A DNA stretch of 48,846 nt from Bryobacterales bacterium (GTDB lineage Bacteria > Acidobacteriota > Terriglobia > Bryobacterales > Bryobacteraceae): positions 1 to 48,846 of the forward strand of contig DAIDHC010000012.1 in the NCBI GenBank assembly GCA_027452065.1. Direction: 5' to 3'. The position numbers and the translations under genes are program-made. The notes under the pieces were generated by a model. The model made no database searches and was not told where the DNA came from. It saw only the letters and a list, made by a program, of their open reading frames with translations. Of the stretch, positions 33,644 to 42,597 are shown one piece after another (the stretch's first letter is position 1; every line of letters begins with the position of its first letter).

Positions 33644-34954
33644 ATGAGCGACTACATGTTCATGCTCGACAACCACCTCAGCTCCGAGCAGAGCCGCATG
33701 GTGGCGGAGGTCCAGGCCGTCGCCGCCAACGCCAACGTCAACCTGTTCCTCACCGGCGGCGCCCTCCGCGATATGCTCGGCGGTTTCCCCTTGCGCGAAA
33801 TCGATTTCACCGTCGAAGCCAACCCCCTCAAAATCGCCAAAACCCTCGAAGCCCGCAATGGCGCCCGCATCCTCGCCTCCGACGACCAGCGCAAAACCGT
33901 CGCCCTCGAATTCCCCGGCGGCGTCACCACCACCATCGGCATGGCGCGCCTGGAAAAATACGGCAAGCCCGGCTCCAAACCCCACGTTCAGGCCGCCACC
34001 ATCCATGAGGACCTCCGCGGCCGCGACTTCACCGTCAACGCCATCGCCCTGTCGCTGTCCCGCGGCTCCCGCGGCCTCCTCATCGACCCCACCAACGGCG
34101 CCGGCGACCTCGAACGCCACGAGCTCCGCGCCGTCTCCAACTACACCCTCTACGACGACCCCTCGCGCCTGCTTCGCCTTCTCCGGCTCAAAGTCCGCCT
34201 CGGCTTCAATATCGAGGACCGCACACGCCTCCAGTACGAGAACGCCCGCGAGGCGGGCCTGGAATCCCGCATCCCGGCGGAAACCCTCCGCGACGAGCTC
34301 TTTCACATCGCCTCCGAACCCGACCCCGGCGAAGTCCTCAACCTCCTTCAGCAGGAAAAACTGATCGGCCTGTTCTCGCCCGCGCTCGCCGAAGGCAAGC
34401 TCAACCTCGCCTCGTTCCAAAAACTCCAGAAGCTCCGCCAGCTCGTCCCCTTCGGCGTTCCCTTCCACCTCCAGCCCATCGGCATCTTTCTTTACTTCCT
34501 CACCGAAAAGTTCACCCCCAAGGAACGCACCGCTCTCATCAACCTCCTCGATCTCAAGAAAGCCGACGTCCAGGCCTGGCAGTCTCTCGAAAACACCGCC
34601 AAAAAACTCGAGCGCGATGCCAAGTCCCCCAAGCTCAACCGCCCCTCCAAGGTCTACGCCGCCCTCATCAAAGTTCCCGCCGACCAGATCCTGTTCCTGC
34701 TCATGAAATCCTCCGAGCGCCTCGTCCAGGACCGGGTGAAAAATTACCTCCAGAAGTATCTCCCCGCCGCGCAGGAAATCACCGATCGCGAAGTCATCGC
34801 CGCCGGCGGCACGCCTCATACCCCGAAAGGCGAACGCCTCCGCGAAACTCTGATCGCCACCCACCTCGACGCCCGCCCCAAAAAGGTCGAGCCCGAACCC
34901 GTCGCCGAAGCTGCCGCTCCCGCCGCCCCTCCGGCGGCGCCCGCCCGGCGCTAG
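33644..34954 (+). CDS. CCA-adding enzyme / poly(A) polymerase family nucleotidyltransferase
   Basis: 436 residues. Class II nucleotidyltransferase landmarks: LTGGALRDMLGG (38-46), RRDF-type GRDFTVNAIAL, and DPSRLLRLLRLKVRLGFNIEDRT of the RNA-binding region. The usual metal motif DxD is E52-I53-D54 here (PLREIDFTVE), an unusual substitution at the first carboxylate. The tail is Pro/Ala-rich and no HD domain is present. It may add CCA to tRNA or A-tails to RNA; sequence alone does not tell, and altered metal binding makes activity uncertain. The ATG follows TTGGAGACC. The stop overlaps the convergent neighbour. Confidence 0.85.
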   Translation: MSDYMFMLDNHLSSEQSRMVAEVQAVAANANVNLFLTGGALRDMLGGFPLREIDFTVEANPLKIAKTLEARNGARILASDDQRKTVALEFPGGVTTTIGMARLEKYGKPGSKPHVQAATIHEDLRGRDFTVNAIALSLSRGSRGLLIDPTNGAGDLERHELRAVSNYTLYDDPSRLLRLLRLKVRLGFNIEDRTRLQYENAREAGLESRIPAETLRDELFHIASEPDPGEVLNLLQQEKLIGLFSPALAEGKLNLASFQKLQKLRQLVPFGVPFHLQPIGIFLYFLTEKFTPKERTALINLLDLKKADVQAWQSLENTAKKLERDAKSPKLNRPSKVYAALIKVPADQILFLLMKSSERLVQDRVKNYLQKYLPAAQEITDREVIAAGGTPHTPKGERLRETLIATHLDARPKKVEPEPVAEAAAPAAPPAAPARR

Positions 34955-35871
34955 CTCTCGCGCTCCAGCGTTCCCTCTCCGGCATCCCACCGCCAGATCG
35001 CGGAGCCCGTCGTCAGGTGAACGCCGCCCACCCAGCGGTCGATCCCGTTCCACCGCACCTGGTCTTCCTCTCCGGTGAGAACCCGCGCTCCGTCCTCCGT
35101 CATCGCCCAGCTTCCGGATCGCTCGCGTATCAAAGGATGCGCGCAGCCGGCCATCGTCTCCAGCCGCAGCAGGAAAAAAGCGTCGCCCAAAAACACCGGC
35201 TCGTCCCGCCGCTGGTAGGCTCGGAACAGCGGCGCAAAAGGCCGGGGCCCGGCGGAGAGAATTTCCAATATCTGCCTCTCGCTCCGCGACAGCCCCGTCT
35301 CCACCGCCGGATATTCTTCCAGCAGCCTGCGCACCGCCGCCGCCAGAAACGGCAGCGCCGATGTGTCCGCCTTCAGCAGCCGCAACAGCCCGCGCGGATC
35401 CTTCGCGCGAAACGCCGCCCACGCCCGCGCCGCCAGCCCCCGCTGCTTCGCGGTCACCCGCCGCCGCCCGGGAAACAATTCCGCCAGCTCGGCCGGCGCG
35501 ATCGGCCCCAGGTAGTCGCCGGCCTGCACCAGAGACAGCCGCGTCCGCCCCAGCTCGCGCGCCGCGAACCAGTCCAGAATCTGCACCAGTTGAAGCTGGT
35601 CGTAAAGGTCGTGCTCAAACCACAGCACCACCTCCTCATGCCGCGAGTATTCTTCCAGCTTGCGGTCGCGCGCGGCCAGTTCGCGCCGTGTCCGCGCCGG
35701 CTCCAGGCCCAGCGCCCCGGCCAGATACCGCGCCCGCGCCTGGCTCACTTCCCGCAGCCCGCCCTCGGCCGGCACCGGCCCGTCGTGCAGAGCGTCCTGC
35801 CAGAACAGCACTTCGCCGCCGAGCCCCGCCTCGCGCAGCGACACGCTCTCACCGTTGGTGATGTGGAGCAT
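34951..35871 (-). CDS. DUF1835 domain protein
   Basis: 306 residues. The opening MLHITNGESVSLREAGLGGEVLFWQDALHDGPVP is the DUF1835 signature (HI.NGD ... W.D.L..GP). VVLWFEHDLYDQLQLVQILDWF follows, and the C-terminal half resembles the DUF3658-type extension. The molecular role is unknown. Its start lies 23 bp inside the end of glcF on the same strand, suggesting coupled expression. Confidence 0.85.
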   Translation of the reverse strand: MLHITNGESVSLREAGLGGEVLFWQDALHDGPVPAEGGLREVSQARARYLAGALGLEPARTRRELAARDRKLEEYSRHEEVVLWFEHDLYDQLQLVQILDWFAARELGRTRLSLVQAGDYLGPIAPAELAELFPGRRRVTAKQRGLAARAWAAFRAKDPRGLLRLLKADTSALPFLAAAVRRLLEEYPAVETGLSRSERQILEILSAGPRPFAPLFRAYQRRDEPVFLGDAFFLLRLETMAGCAHPLIRERSGSWAMTEDGARVLTGEEDQVRWNGIDRWVGGVHLTTGSAIWRWDAGEGTLERES

Positions 35872-37153
35872 ATCGCTCGTACGCCTCGTCCAGCAATTCC
35901 ACCACGTGCTTCACTTGCTGCCCCGTCCCGCGCTTCTTCACCCCCGCCGCCAGTTGGATCATGCAGCCCGGATTCGCCGTCGCGATCACTTCCGCCCCGG
36001 TTGTGCCCACCGAGTCCATCTTCTTGTCGAGCAGCGACGCCGCCATCTCCGTGTGCACCACGTTGTAAATCCCGGCGCTGCCGCAGCAGATTTCGCTCAG
36101 CGGCATCTCGCGGAACCTCAGCCCCGGGATCGCCCGCAGCAGCTCGCGCGGAGCGCCGCGGATTTTCTGGCCGTGGCACAGGTGGCAGGAGTCCTGGTAA
36201 GTGGCGGTCACAGCGAGTTCACCGAGGTGCGGGTTCAGCGGAATCGAGGCCAGAAATTCATTGACGTCTTTCACTTGCGCCGAGAAGCGCCGCGCCTTGT
36301 CCGCCCAGGCGGGTTCGTGCTCGAACAGCTCGTGGTACTCTTTCAGCGTCGAGCCGCAGCCCGATGAGTTGGTGATGATGGCGTCGTAGCCGCCTTCGAC
36401 AAGCGCGTCGATGTTGCGTTTGGCCAGCGCGCGGGCCTCCTCGCGTACGCCGGCGTGAACGTGAAGCGCGCCGCAGCAGGTCTGATCGGCGGGGATCGTG
36501 ACCTCGCAGCCGTTCTTGCGCAGCACCCGCAGCGTCGCCTCGTGCAGCCGCGCGAAGCTGATGTTGGCGATGCAGCCGCCGAGCAGCGCCACGCGGTACC
36601 GGCGCTCGCCCTCCGGCGCCAGCGTCCTGCCGTAGTAGCGGTAGAAAAACGGAAACTGCGCCTCCGGGGCCAGAGCTTCGGCTTCGCCGAGGCGGCCGAG
36701 CTTCTTGAGGATGCCGCTGGCGCGCGTGAGCCGCTGCAGGCCGAGCCCGCGGTACAGCAGCAGAAAGGTGCCGGCCGTTCGCAGCGCGCGCGGCGAAGGA
36801 AGCAGAATGTTGAAGACGAAGTTGCGCAGCATCCGCGCCGGCCATCCGCGCTCGTAGCGGTTTTCGATGTCGGCGCGCGCGGCCTCCACCAGCCGGCCGT
36901 ATTGTACGCCCGAGGGGCAGGCGGATTCGCAGCCGCGGCAGGCCAGGCACAGCTCGATGTGATCGATGTAGGACTCGGTGAGCGGAGCGCCGTTGGCCAC
37001 CTGCGCCATCTGGTAGATGCGGCCGCGCGGCGAGTCCATCTCCAGCCCCAGCTCGCGGTACGTGGGGCAGGAGTTGAGGCAGAGGCCGCAGTGTACGCAG
37101 CGGTCGAGGTCGGCCTGTTGCGGCCGGTCGTGGGAAGGACTAGAGGCGTCCAT
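35849..37153 (-). CDS. glcF: Glycolate oxidase iron-sulfur subunit
   Basis: 434 residues. Two 4Fe-4S motifs lie near the N terminus, CVHCGLCLNSCP and CLACRGCESACPSG. Two CCG domains follow (DQTCCGALHVHAG, EICCGSAGIYN). GlcF passes electrons from the flavin subunits GlcD/GlcE to the membrane quinone pool. The start overlaps glcE by 14 bp. Plus-strand base composition shifts from C-rich to G-rich inside this gene. Confidence 0.92.
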   Translation of the reverse strand: MDASSPSHDRPQQADLDRCVHCGLCLNSCPTYRELGLEMDSPRGRIYQMAQVANGAPLTESYIDHIELCLACRGCESACPSGVQYGRLVEAARADIENRYERGWPARMLRNFVFNILLPSPRALRTAGTFLLLYRGLGLQRLTRASGILKKLGRLGEAEALAPEAQFPFFYRYYGRTLAPEGERRYRVALLGGCIANISFARLHEATLRVLRKNGCEVTIPADQTCCGALHVHAGVREEARALAKRNIDALVEGGYDAIITNSSGCGSTLKEYHELFEHEPAWADKARRFSAQVKDVNEFLASIPLNPHLGELAVTATYQDSCHLCHGQKIRGAPRELLRAIPGLRFREMPLSEICCGSAGIYNVVHTEMAASLLDKKMDSVGTTGAEVIATANPGCMIQLAAGVKKRGTGQQVKHVVELLDEAYERYAPHHQR

Positions 37154-38276
37154 ACAGCCGCCCGCGGTTCAAAAGCCTGTCAGGGTCGAACATCACTTTG
37201 ATCTTCTCCATGATGGCAAAGTCGGAACCGGGGGCGGGCCACAGGGTAGCGTGTTCGCGGAACGATGGAGGAGCGAACTCGATGACGGCGATGCCGCCTC
37301 GGCAGGCGGCGGCGAAGGCGGCGGCCTGCGCGGCGTCGGGGAAGTAGCCGTAGCAGACGCCGGCGCCGGCGCGGGCGATGGCGGGCGCGGGCATCGAATC
37401 GAGCACCGCGCCCACTTGGGTGAGCGGGCAGGAGACGCGGACCACGGCGCCCTGCGGATTCAGCATCAGCCACATCGGCGTGTGCTGGCGGATTCGCAGC
37501 CAGGCTTCCTGCTCGGCGCCGGCGTCGAGCATTTCAGCGCCCGGCAGTTCGCGGCGGTAGCGGTCGAGCACCGCCGGGCTTCCGCCGGCTTGCAGCAGCA
37601 GAGCGTAGCCGCCGGCGTCTTTGAAAAGATCGAGCGCCATGGGTTGGAGCACGCCGCCGAGGATCGCGTCCCGGCGCTCGATGGCCTCCGTCAGTTTCGA
37701 GAACTGCCAGCGGAAGGAGCGCGTGGCGGCGGGCATCGGGTAGAGGCGGAAGTTGACGCTGGCGATGGCGGCGAGGGTGCCGAACGATCCGATCATGAGC
37801 TTGGCCATGTCGAGGCCGGCGACGTTTTTCACCACCATGCCGCCGGTCTGGATGAGCTTGCCTTCGAGCGTGGCGAAGCTCATGCCGATGATCATGTCGC
37901 GGGCGCTGCCGTAGAGCCGGCGCCGCGGGCCGGAGGTATTGGCGGCGGCGACGCCTCCGACGGTGGCCTCGCCGCCGAACGGAGGATCGAGCGGGACCAT
38001 CTGGCGGTTGCCGGCGAGCAGGGCGGTGAACTCGCGCCAGGGCATGCCGGCCTCGACGCTGATGGTGAGATCGCGCGGCTCGTACTTGAGGACGCGGCGG
38101 AGGGCGGAGGTGGAAATGGTGGCGTCGGCGGGCGCGATGGGGCCGGCCATGGCGTTCTTGCTCGCGTTGCCGCAGAGGCGAATGGAGTGGTGCTGGCGCG
38201 CGCAATCGGCGAGCGCGCGAGCGAGTTCTTCAGCGGAGGTGGGGCGGAGGAGCAATGTTAAGATGAGACTACCCAT
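37140..38276 (-). CDS. glcE: Glycolate oxidase FAD-binding subunit GlcE
   Basis: 378 residues. A PCMH-type FAD domain reads PLDPPFGGEATVGGVAAANTSGPRRRLYGSARDMIIGMSFATLEG, with GGMVVKNVAGLDMAKLMIGSFGTLA, typical of the GlcE half of glycolate oxidase; the FAD-oxidase C domain is shortened, as in GlcE rather than GlcD. The start is ATG 38276 (an in-frame TTG lies at 38282). glcF follows with overlap. No glcD is seen in the window, so the third subunit is encoded elsewhere. Confidence 0.88.
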   Translation of the reverse strand: MGSLILTLLLRPTSAEELARALADCARQHHSIRLCGNASKNAMAGPIAPADATISTSALRRVLKYEPRDLTISVEAGMPWREFTALLAGNRQMVPLDPPFGGEATVGGVAAANTSGPRRRLYGSARDMIIGMSFATLEGKLIQTGGMVVKNVAGLDMAKLMIGSFGTLAAIASVNFRLYPMPAATRSFRWQFSKLTEAIERRDAILGGVLQPMALDLFKDAGGYALLLQAGGSPAVLDRYRRELPGAEMLDAGAEQEAWLRIRQHTPMWLMLNPQGAVVRVSCPLTQVGAVLDSMPAPAIARAGAGVCYGYFPDAAQAAAFAAACRGGIAVIEFAPPSFREHATLWPAPGSDFAIMEKIKVMFDPDRLLNRGRLYGRL

Positions 38277-38305
38277 TATCAATCAATCAGCCCCCGGATT
38301 GCTTT

Positions 38306-40048
38306 ATGGACAATTTTTCGAAGATGCAGAGCGCCTCCGATGGCGCAGGGAAAGCCGTTGTGCCGGCCGCGGAGCCGCGCGCGCGTGCAGCGGCGAGTGC
38401 CGGCGTTGCGGGCAGCGATGCGCGAGGCGCGGCGCGGGAGGCGGAGGAATCGGCCGGTGTCCGCGGTGCCGCGGCCAGCGGCGGCGATGCGAACCTTGAG
38501 GGGCGGGGCGCGGCGCGGGAAGCGGCGGAGCGGGCCGGGGTGCGCGGTGTTGCGGCGAGTGATGGCGTTGTGGACGGTGATAGGCGGGGCGCGGCTGGTG
38601 CCGTGGCGAGCGGCGGCGCGAGCAATACGGGGCGGGGCGCGGCGCGGGAAGCGGCGGAGTTGACAAGGGCCGGTGACGTCGCGGCGAGTGGCGGCGTTGT
38701 GAGCAGGGATGCGCGGGGCGCGGGCGCCGGCGTGGGAAGCACGCCGGGGAGCGCGTGGCGGGGCGCGGTTCAGCAGACCGGTGGCGCGGCGGGGCCCCGC
38801 GGCGTTGCGGCGCCGGGCGGCGGGCGGGCGGAGCGGCGCGGCGTGGGGGATTCGAGGCGGAAGTTTTTGGGAGCGGTGACGGGGTTGGCGGGGACGCTGG
38901 CGATTCCCAAGAGAGTTGCCGGGGCCAATGAGAAGATACGGCTGGGGATCATCGGCGCGGGCGATCGCGGCTCGGAGTTGATGCGGCTGGCGCTGGAGTG
39001 TCCGGGAGTCGAGTTCGCCGGCATCACCGACATTTACACGCGGAGGCTGGAGGCGGCGCGGGTTTTGGCGCCGGAGGCCAGGACGTATCTCGATCACCGG
39101 CGGATGCTGGAGGATAACAGCATTGACGCGGTGATCATCGCCACGCCGCAGCACTTGCACTGCGAGCATTTCGTGGCGGCGATGGAGGCGGGCAAGCACG
39201 CCTACCAGGAGAAGACGCTGGCCTTCACGGTGGAGCAAGCAAAGAAGATGCGCGCGGCTTACGAGGCGGCCGGGCGGCGGAGGGTGGTGCAAGTGGGGCA
39301 CCAGTGGACCTCGTCGGGACAGATGACGGACGCGCGAAGGATGGCGGCGTCGGCGCCGATGGGGAAGGTGACGGCGGTGGTGATGGAGATGTACCGGAAC
39401 ACTCCGCACGGCAAGGCGCAGTGGGCGCGGCCGGTGTATCCGGACATGACGCCGGAGACGATTCTGTGGAAGTCGTTCGAAGGCGAGGCGGCGCCTCACG
39501 AGTTTGACGCCAACCGGTATGTGAACTGGCGGTTCTTCTGGGACTACTCGGGCGGCAATGTGTACGAGAACATGTGCCACCAGCTTTGTTTTTGGTACAA
39601 GGTTCTGAATCTGCAGATTCCGCGCAGCGCGACGATGACCGGCGGGTTGTATTTGTGGAAGGACGGGCGGCAGGTGCCGGACACGATGGAGGTGAGCCTG
39701 GAGCAGCCCGAGGAGATGCAGATCTCGTGGTCGAGCGGATTCGGCAACAACGAGCTGGGGGTGAAGGAGAGCGCGCTGGGAACGGACGGGACGCTGAGCC
39801 GCGCGGCGCAGGTGCGGTACGCGCCGCAGAAGGTGAACCAGCCGGCGGGAGCGGCGCTGCTGGGCGATACGCGAACGCCGCCGAACGCGCACATGCAGAA
39901 TTTCTTCGACTGCATTCGCGGCGGGGGCGAGCCGAACTGTCCGTTCGAGCTGGGCTACAAGGTGGCGATTGCGTGCCGGATGGCGGTGGAGAGTTACCGG
40001 CAAAAGAAGACGATCGAGTGGCGGCCGGAGCAGGAAGTCATCACGTAA
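38306..40048 (+). CDS. Gfo/Idh/MocA oxidoreductase with repeat-expanded N terminus
   Basis: 580 residues if read from the ATG at 38306. From residue about 182 (DSRRKFLGAVTGLAGTLAIP) there is a Tat signal, then a Rossmann fold (KIRLGIIGAGDRGSELMRLA), DAVIIATPQHLHCEHFVAAM, the EKT segment, and a GFO C-terminal domain with HQLCFWYKVL. About 175 Ala/Gly/Arg-rich residues lie between MDNFSKMQ and the Tat motif, made of in-frame repeats. MDNFS followed directly by RRKFLG would be a normal start, suggesting insertion and expansion. A GTG at 38843 with GGAG upstream is the alternative start (401 residues, family-typical). NAD(P)-dependent sugar or polyol oxidation is inferred. Confidence 0.85.
   Translation: MDNFSKMQSASDGAGKAVVPAAEPRARAAASAGVAGSDARGAAREAEESAGVRGAAASGGDANLEGRGAAREAAERAGVRGVAASDGVVDGDRRGAAGAVASGGASNTGRGAAREAAELTRAGDVAASGGVVSRDARGAGAGVGSTPGSAWRGAVQQTGGAAGPRGVAAPGGGRAERRGVGDSRRKFLGAVTGLAGTLAIPKRVAGANEKIRLGIIGAGDRGSELMRLALECPGVEFAGITDIYTRRLEAARVLAPEARTYLDHRRMLEDNSIDAVIIATPQHLHCEHFVAAMEAGKHAYQEKTLAFTVEQAKKMRAAYEAAGRRRVVQVGHQWTSSGQMTDARRMAASAPMGKVTAVVMEMYRNTPHGKAQWARPVYPDMTPETILWKSFEGEAAPHEFDANRYVNWRFFWDYSGGNVYENMCHQLCFWYKVLNLQIPRSATMTGGLYLWKDGRQVPDTMEVSLEQPEEMQISWSSGFGNNELGVKESALGTDGTLSRAAQVRYAPQKVNQPAGAALLGDTRTPPNAHMQNFFDCIRGGGEPNCPFELGYKVAIACRMAVESYRQKKTIEWRPEQEVIT
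38377..38840 (+). repeat. In-frame degenerate repeat array
   Basis: G-rich repeats encode RGAAREA-, VRG-AAS-GG units of about 27 codons. A 31-bp stretch is identical at 38500-38530 and 38629-38659 (129 bp apart), and a partial copy begins at 38426, 81 bp before its counterpart. Both spacings are multiples of three. It lies in the N-terminal part of the oxidoreductase gene. Confidence 0.85.
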
Positions 40049-40111
40049 GACCGTTTGAAAGAACAGGAGGCGGGAAGGGCCGCGCGCAACCGTGCGTGAC
40101 CCGAGCAAGGT

Positions 40112-41257
40112 ATGGACTTCGAAACTACGGCGGAGCAGAGGCAGCTTCGCAGAGCGGTGCGCGAGTTCGCCGAGGCCGAGATCCGGCCGCATGTGAGGAA
40201 GTGGGACGAGGAACAGACGTTTCCGCTGGAGGTGGTGAAGAAGGCGGGCGAGCTGGGATTTCTGGGGGCGATTTTTCCGGAGGAGCTCGGCGGAGCGGGG
40301 CTGGGCTATATCGAGTACGCGATCATCATCGAGGAACTGGCGCGGGTGGACCCGTCGGTGGGCTTGATTGTGGCGGCGCACAATTCGCTGTGCACGAACC
40401 ATATTTTCCTGGCCGGCAACGATGAGCAGCGGAAGAAGTATCTGCCGAAGCTGACGACGGGGGAGTGGATCGGGTGCTGGTCGCTGACCGAGCCGGAGGC
40501 GGGATCGGACGCGGCGGGGACGCGGACGACGGCGGTGCGGCGGGACGGGGGATGGGTTTTGAACGGGGGCAAGACGTTCACCACGAACGCGCATTACGCG
40601 CAGGTGTGCGTGGCGATGGCGGTGACCGACCGCGGGGCGTCGTCGCACGGGATCTCGGCGTTCATATTGGAAGCGGGGACGGCGGGGTTCCGGGTGGGGA
40701 AGAAGGAAGACAAGCTGGGGATGCGGGCGAGCGCGACGGGCGAGGTGCTGTTCAGCGAATGCCGGCTCGAGGAGACGCAGTTGCTGGGGAAGCTGGGCGA
40801 AGGATTCGTGGACAGCCTGCGGATCCTGGACGGCGGGCGGATCTCGATTGCGGCGCTTTCGGTGGGGATTGCGCAGGGAGCCTACGAAGCGGCGCTGAAG
40901 TATTCGAAACAGCGGAAGCAGTTCGGGCGGCCGATTTCGGAGTTTCAGGCGATCCAGCACAAGCTGGCGGACATGGCGACGTGGATTGACGCGGCGCGGC
41001 TGCTGACGTATCGCGCCGGGTGGATGAAGGACCGCAACGAGAGGGTGACGAAGGAATCGGCGATGGCGAAGCTGTATGCCAGCGAGATGGCGGTGCGTGT
41101 TGCCGATGAAGCGCTGCAGATTCACGGCGGATACGGATTCATCAAGGACTACCCGGTGGAAAAATTTTACCGGGACGTGAAGCTGTGCACGATCGGCGAG
41201 GGGACGAGCGAGATCCAGCGGCTGGTGATTGCGCGGCAGGTATTGAAGAGCGACTGA
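40112..41257 (+). CDS. Acyl-CoA dehydrogenase (short-chain/butyryl type)
   Basis: 381 residues, family-typical length. Motifs: GWS-type [22 protein letters not shown] (FAD binding), RMRAS-like [40 protein letters not shown], and the catalytic Glu segment [20 protein letters not shown]. It oxidises acyl-CoA to enoyl-CoA and feeds electron-transferring flavoprotein. It starts 63 bp after the Gfo/Idh gene, is followed 4 bp later by meaB, and begins a run of genes for branched-chain, odd-chain or propionate metabolism. Confidence 0.93.
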   Translation: MDFETTAEQRQLRRAVREFAEAEIRPHVRKWDEEQTFPLEVVKKAGELGFLGAIFPEELGGAGLGYIEYAIIIEELARVDPSVGLIVAAHNSLCTNHIFLAGNDEQRKKYLPKLTTGEWIGCWSLTEPEAGSDAAGTRTTAVRRDGGWVLNGGKTFTTNAHYAQVCVAMAVTDRGASSHGISAFILEAGTAGFRVGKKEDKLGMRASATGEVLFSECRLEETQLLGKLGEGFVDSLRILDGGRISIAALSVGIAQGAYEAALKYSKQRKQFGRPISEFQAIQHKLADMATWIDAARLLTYRAGWMKDRNERVTKESAMAKLYASEMAVRVADEALQIHGGYGFIKDYPVEKFYRDVKLCTIGEGTSEIQRLVIARQVLKSD

Positions 41258-41261
41258 GGCG

Positions 41262-42212
41262 ATGGATGCGGCCAGGACAGAACTGCCGAGCGCGTCTCTC
41301 GCCGGGCGGGTTGCATCGGGCGACGAGCGGGCGCTGGCGCGGGCGGCGACGATTGTCGAGCGCGGCGGCGCGGGGGCGAGGGAACTGATGCGGGAGTTGT
41401 TTCCGAACACGGGCCGCGCGGTGGTGTACGGGATCACGGGAGCGCCGGGGGCGGGGAAGAGCACGCTGGTGAACGCGATGGCGCGGCTGCTGCGGGGGCG
41501 GGGAAAGAGGGTGGGGATCATCGCGGTGGATCCGTCGAGTCCGTTCAGCGGAGGGGCGATCCTGGGGGACAGGATCCGGATGCAGTCGCACCACGGGGAC
41601 GAGGGCGTGTTCATACGGTCGATGGCGACGCGCGGATGGATGGGAGGGCTGGCGCGGGCGACGGCGGAGATGGCGCTGCTGATGGATGCGAGCGGGCGGG
41701 AGGCGGTGCTGATTGAGACGGTGGGAGTGGGGCAGGACGAGGTGGAGATCGCGCGGCTGGCGGATGTGACGATCGTCGTGATGGCGCCGGGGATGGGCGA
41801 CGATGTGCAGGCGATGAAGGCGGGGGTGATGGAGATCGCCGATGTGTTTGCGATCAACAAGGCGGATCTGGAGGGAGCGGAGAAACTGGAGCGGGAGATT
41901 GGGGCGAGCCTGAGCCTGGCGATGCGGGAGGACGGGTGGCTGCCGCCGGTGGTGAAGACGGTGGCGAGCCAGGGGCAGGGAGTGGAGGAAGTGCTGGAGG
42001 CGGCGGCGCGGTACGGGGAGCGAAGGCAGGGGCGGGAGCGCGCGGAGAGGGTTTGGGCGGAGCGGCTGAGGGCGATGCTGGGCGAGCGGGTGCTGGAGGG
42101 ATTTCCGGCGGAGGAGTTCAGGCGGGCGGCGGCGGAGGTGGCGGCGCGGAGTACGGACCCGTACACGGTGGTGGAAGGATGGATGAAGGAGATGGGCCGT
42201 GGGCGGGCATAG
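41262..42212 (+). CDS. meaB: Methylmalonyl-CoA mutase-associated GTPase MeaB
   Basis: 316 residues. G1 GITGAPGAGKSTLVNA, switch-region DPSSPFSGGAILGDRIRM, FIRSMATRGWMGGLA, ETVGVGQDEVEIARLAD and NKAD (G4) are all intact. MeaB/ArgK gates cobalamin delivery to and repair of methylmalonyl-CoA mutase. The mutase itself is not in the window. The 3' end overlaps the epimerase start by 14 bp, coupling the two. Confidence 0.95.
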   Translation: MDAARTELPSASLAGRVASGDERALARAATIVERGGAGARELMRELFPNTGRAVVYGITGAPGAGKSTLVNAMARLLRGRGKRVGIIAVDPSSPFSGGAILGDRIRMQSHHGDEGVFIRSMATRGWMGGLARATAEMALLMDASGREAVLIETVGVGQDEVEIARLADVTIVVMAPGMGDDVQAMKAGVMEIADVFAINKADLEGAEKLEREIGASLSLAMREDGWLPPVVKTVASQGQGVEEVLEAAARYGERRQGRERAERVWAERLRAMLGERVLEGFPAEEFRRAAAEVAARSTDPYTVVEGWMKEMGRGRA

Positions 42213-42597
42213 GATCGATCACGTGGGAGTGGCGGTGAAGTCGGTGGAAGAGGCGCTGAAGTTTTACCGCGACATTGTGGGCATGGAATGTTTGGGGACC
42301 GAGACGGTGGCGGGGGAGAAGGTGAGGGTGGCGATGCTGGGGGCGGGGGAGTCGCGGATTGAGCTGCTGGAGGCGACCGAGCGGGATTCGACGATTGGGA
42401 AGTTTGTAGAGAAGAGGGGCGGGGGGCTGCACCATGTGGCGCTGAAGGTGCCGGATCTGGGGGCGGCGGCGGAGCGGCTGAGGGCGGCGGGGGCGAGGGT
42501 GATGAACGAGCCGAGGATCGGGGCGGGAGGGCACAGGTATATATTTGTGCATCCGGCATCGACGGGCGGAGTGTTACTGGAGCTGATTGAAGAGTGA
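42199..42597 (+). CDS. mce: Methylmalonyl-CoA epimerase
   Basis: 132 residues with a GTG start inside the end of meaB. The two vicinal-oxygen-chelate halves read IDHVGVAVKSVEEALKFYRDIVGM and LHHVALKVPDLGAAAERLRAAG. Metal ligands H (DHVG), H (LHHVA) and E (LLELIEE) are present, with the IGAGGHRYIFVHPASTGGVLLEL signature. It interconverts D- and L-methylmalonyl-CoA, supporting propionyl-CoA use together with MeaB. Confidence 0.94.
   Translation: MGGHRIDHVGVAVKSVEEALKFYRDIVGMECLGTETVAGEKVRVAMLGAGESRIELLEATERDSTIGKFVEKRGGGLHHVALKVPDLGAAAERLRAAGARVMNEPRIGAGGHRYIFVHPASTGGVLLELIEE

Noticed and set aside
33638-35422. 594-codon minus-strand open frame over the CCA-type gene
   Set aside because: Glycine/valine/glutamate-rich translation opposite a well-supported gene; a by-product of GC-rich codons.
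35849-38300. Replication origin with DnaA boxes
   Set aside because: No TTATCCACA-like cluster, AT-rich unwinding region or dnaA/dnaN gene was found; only the skew change remains.
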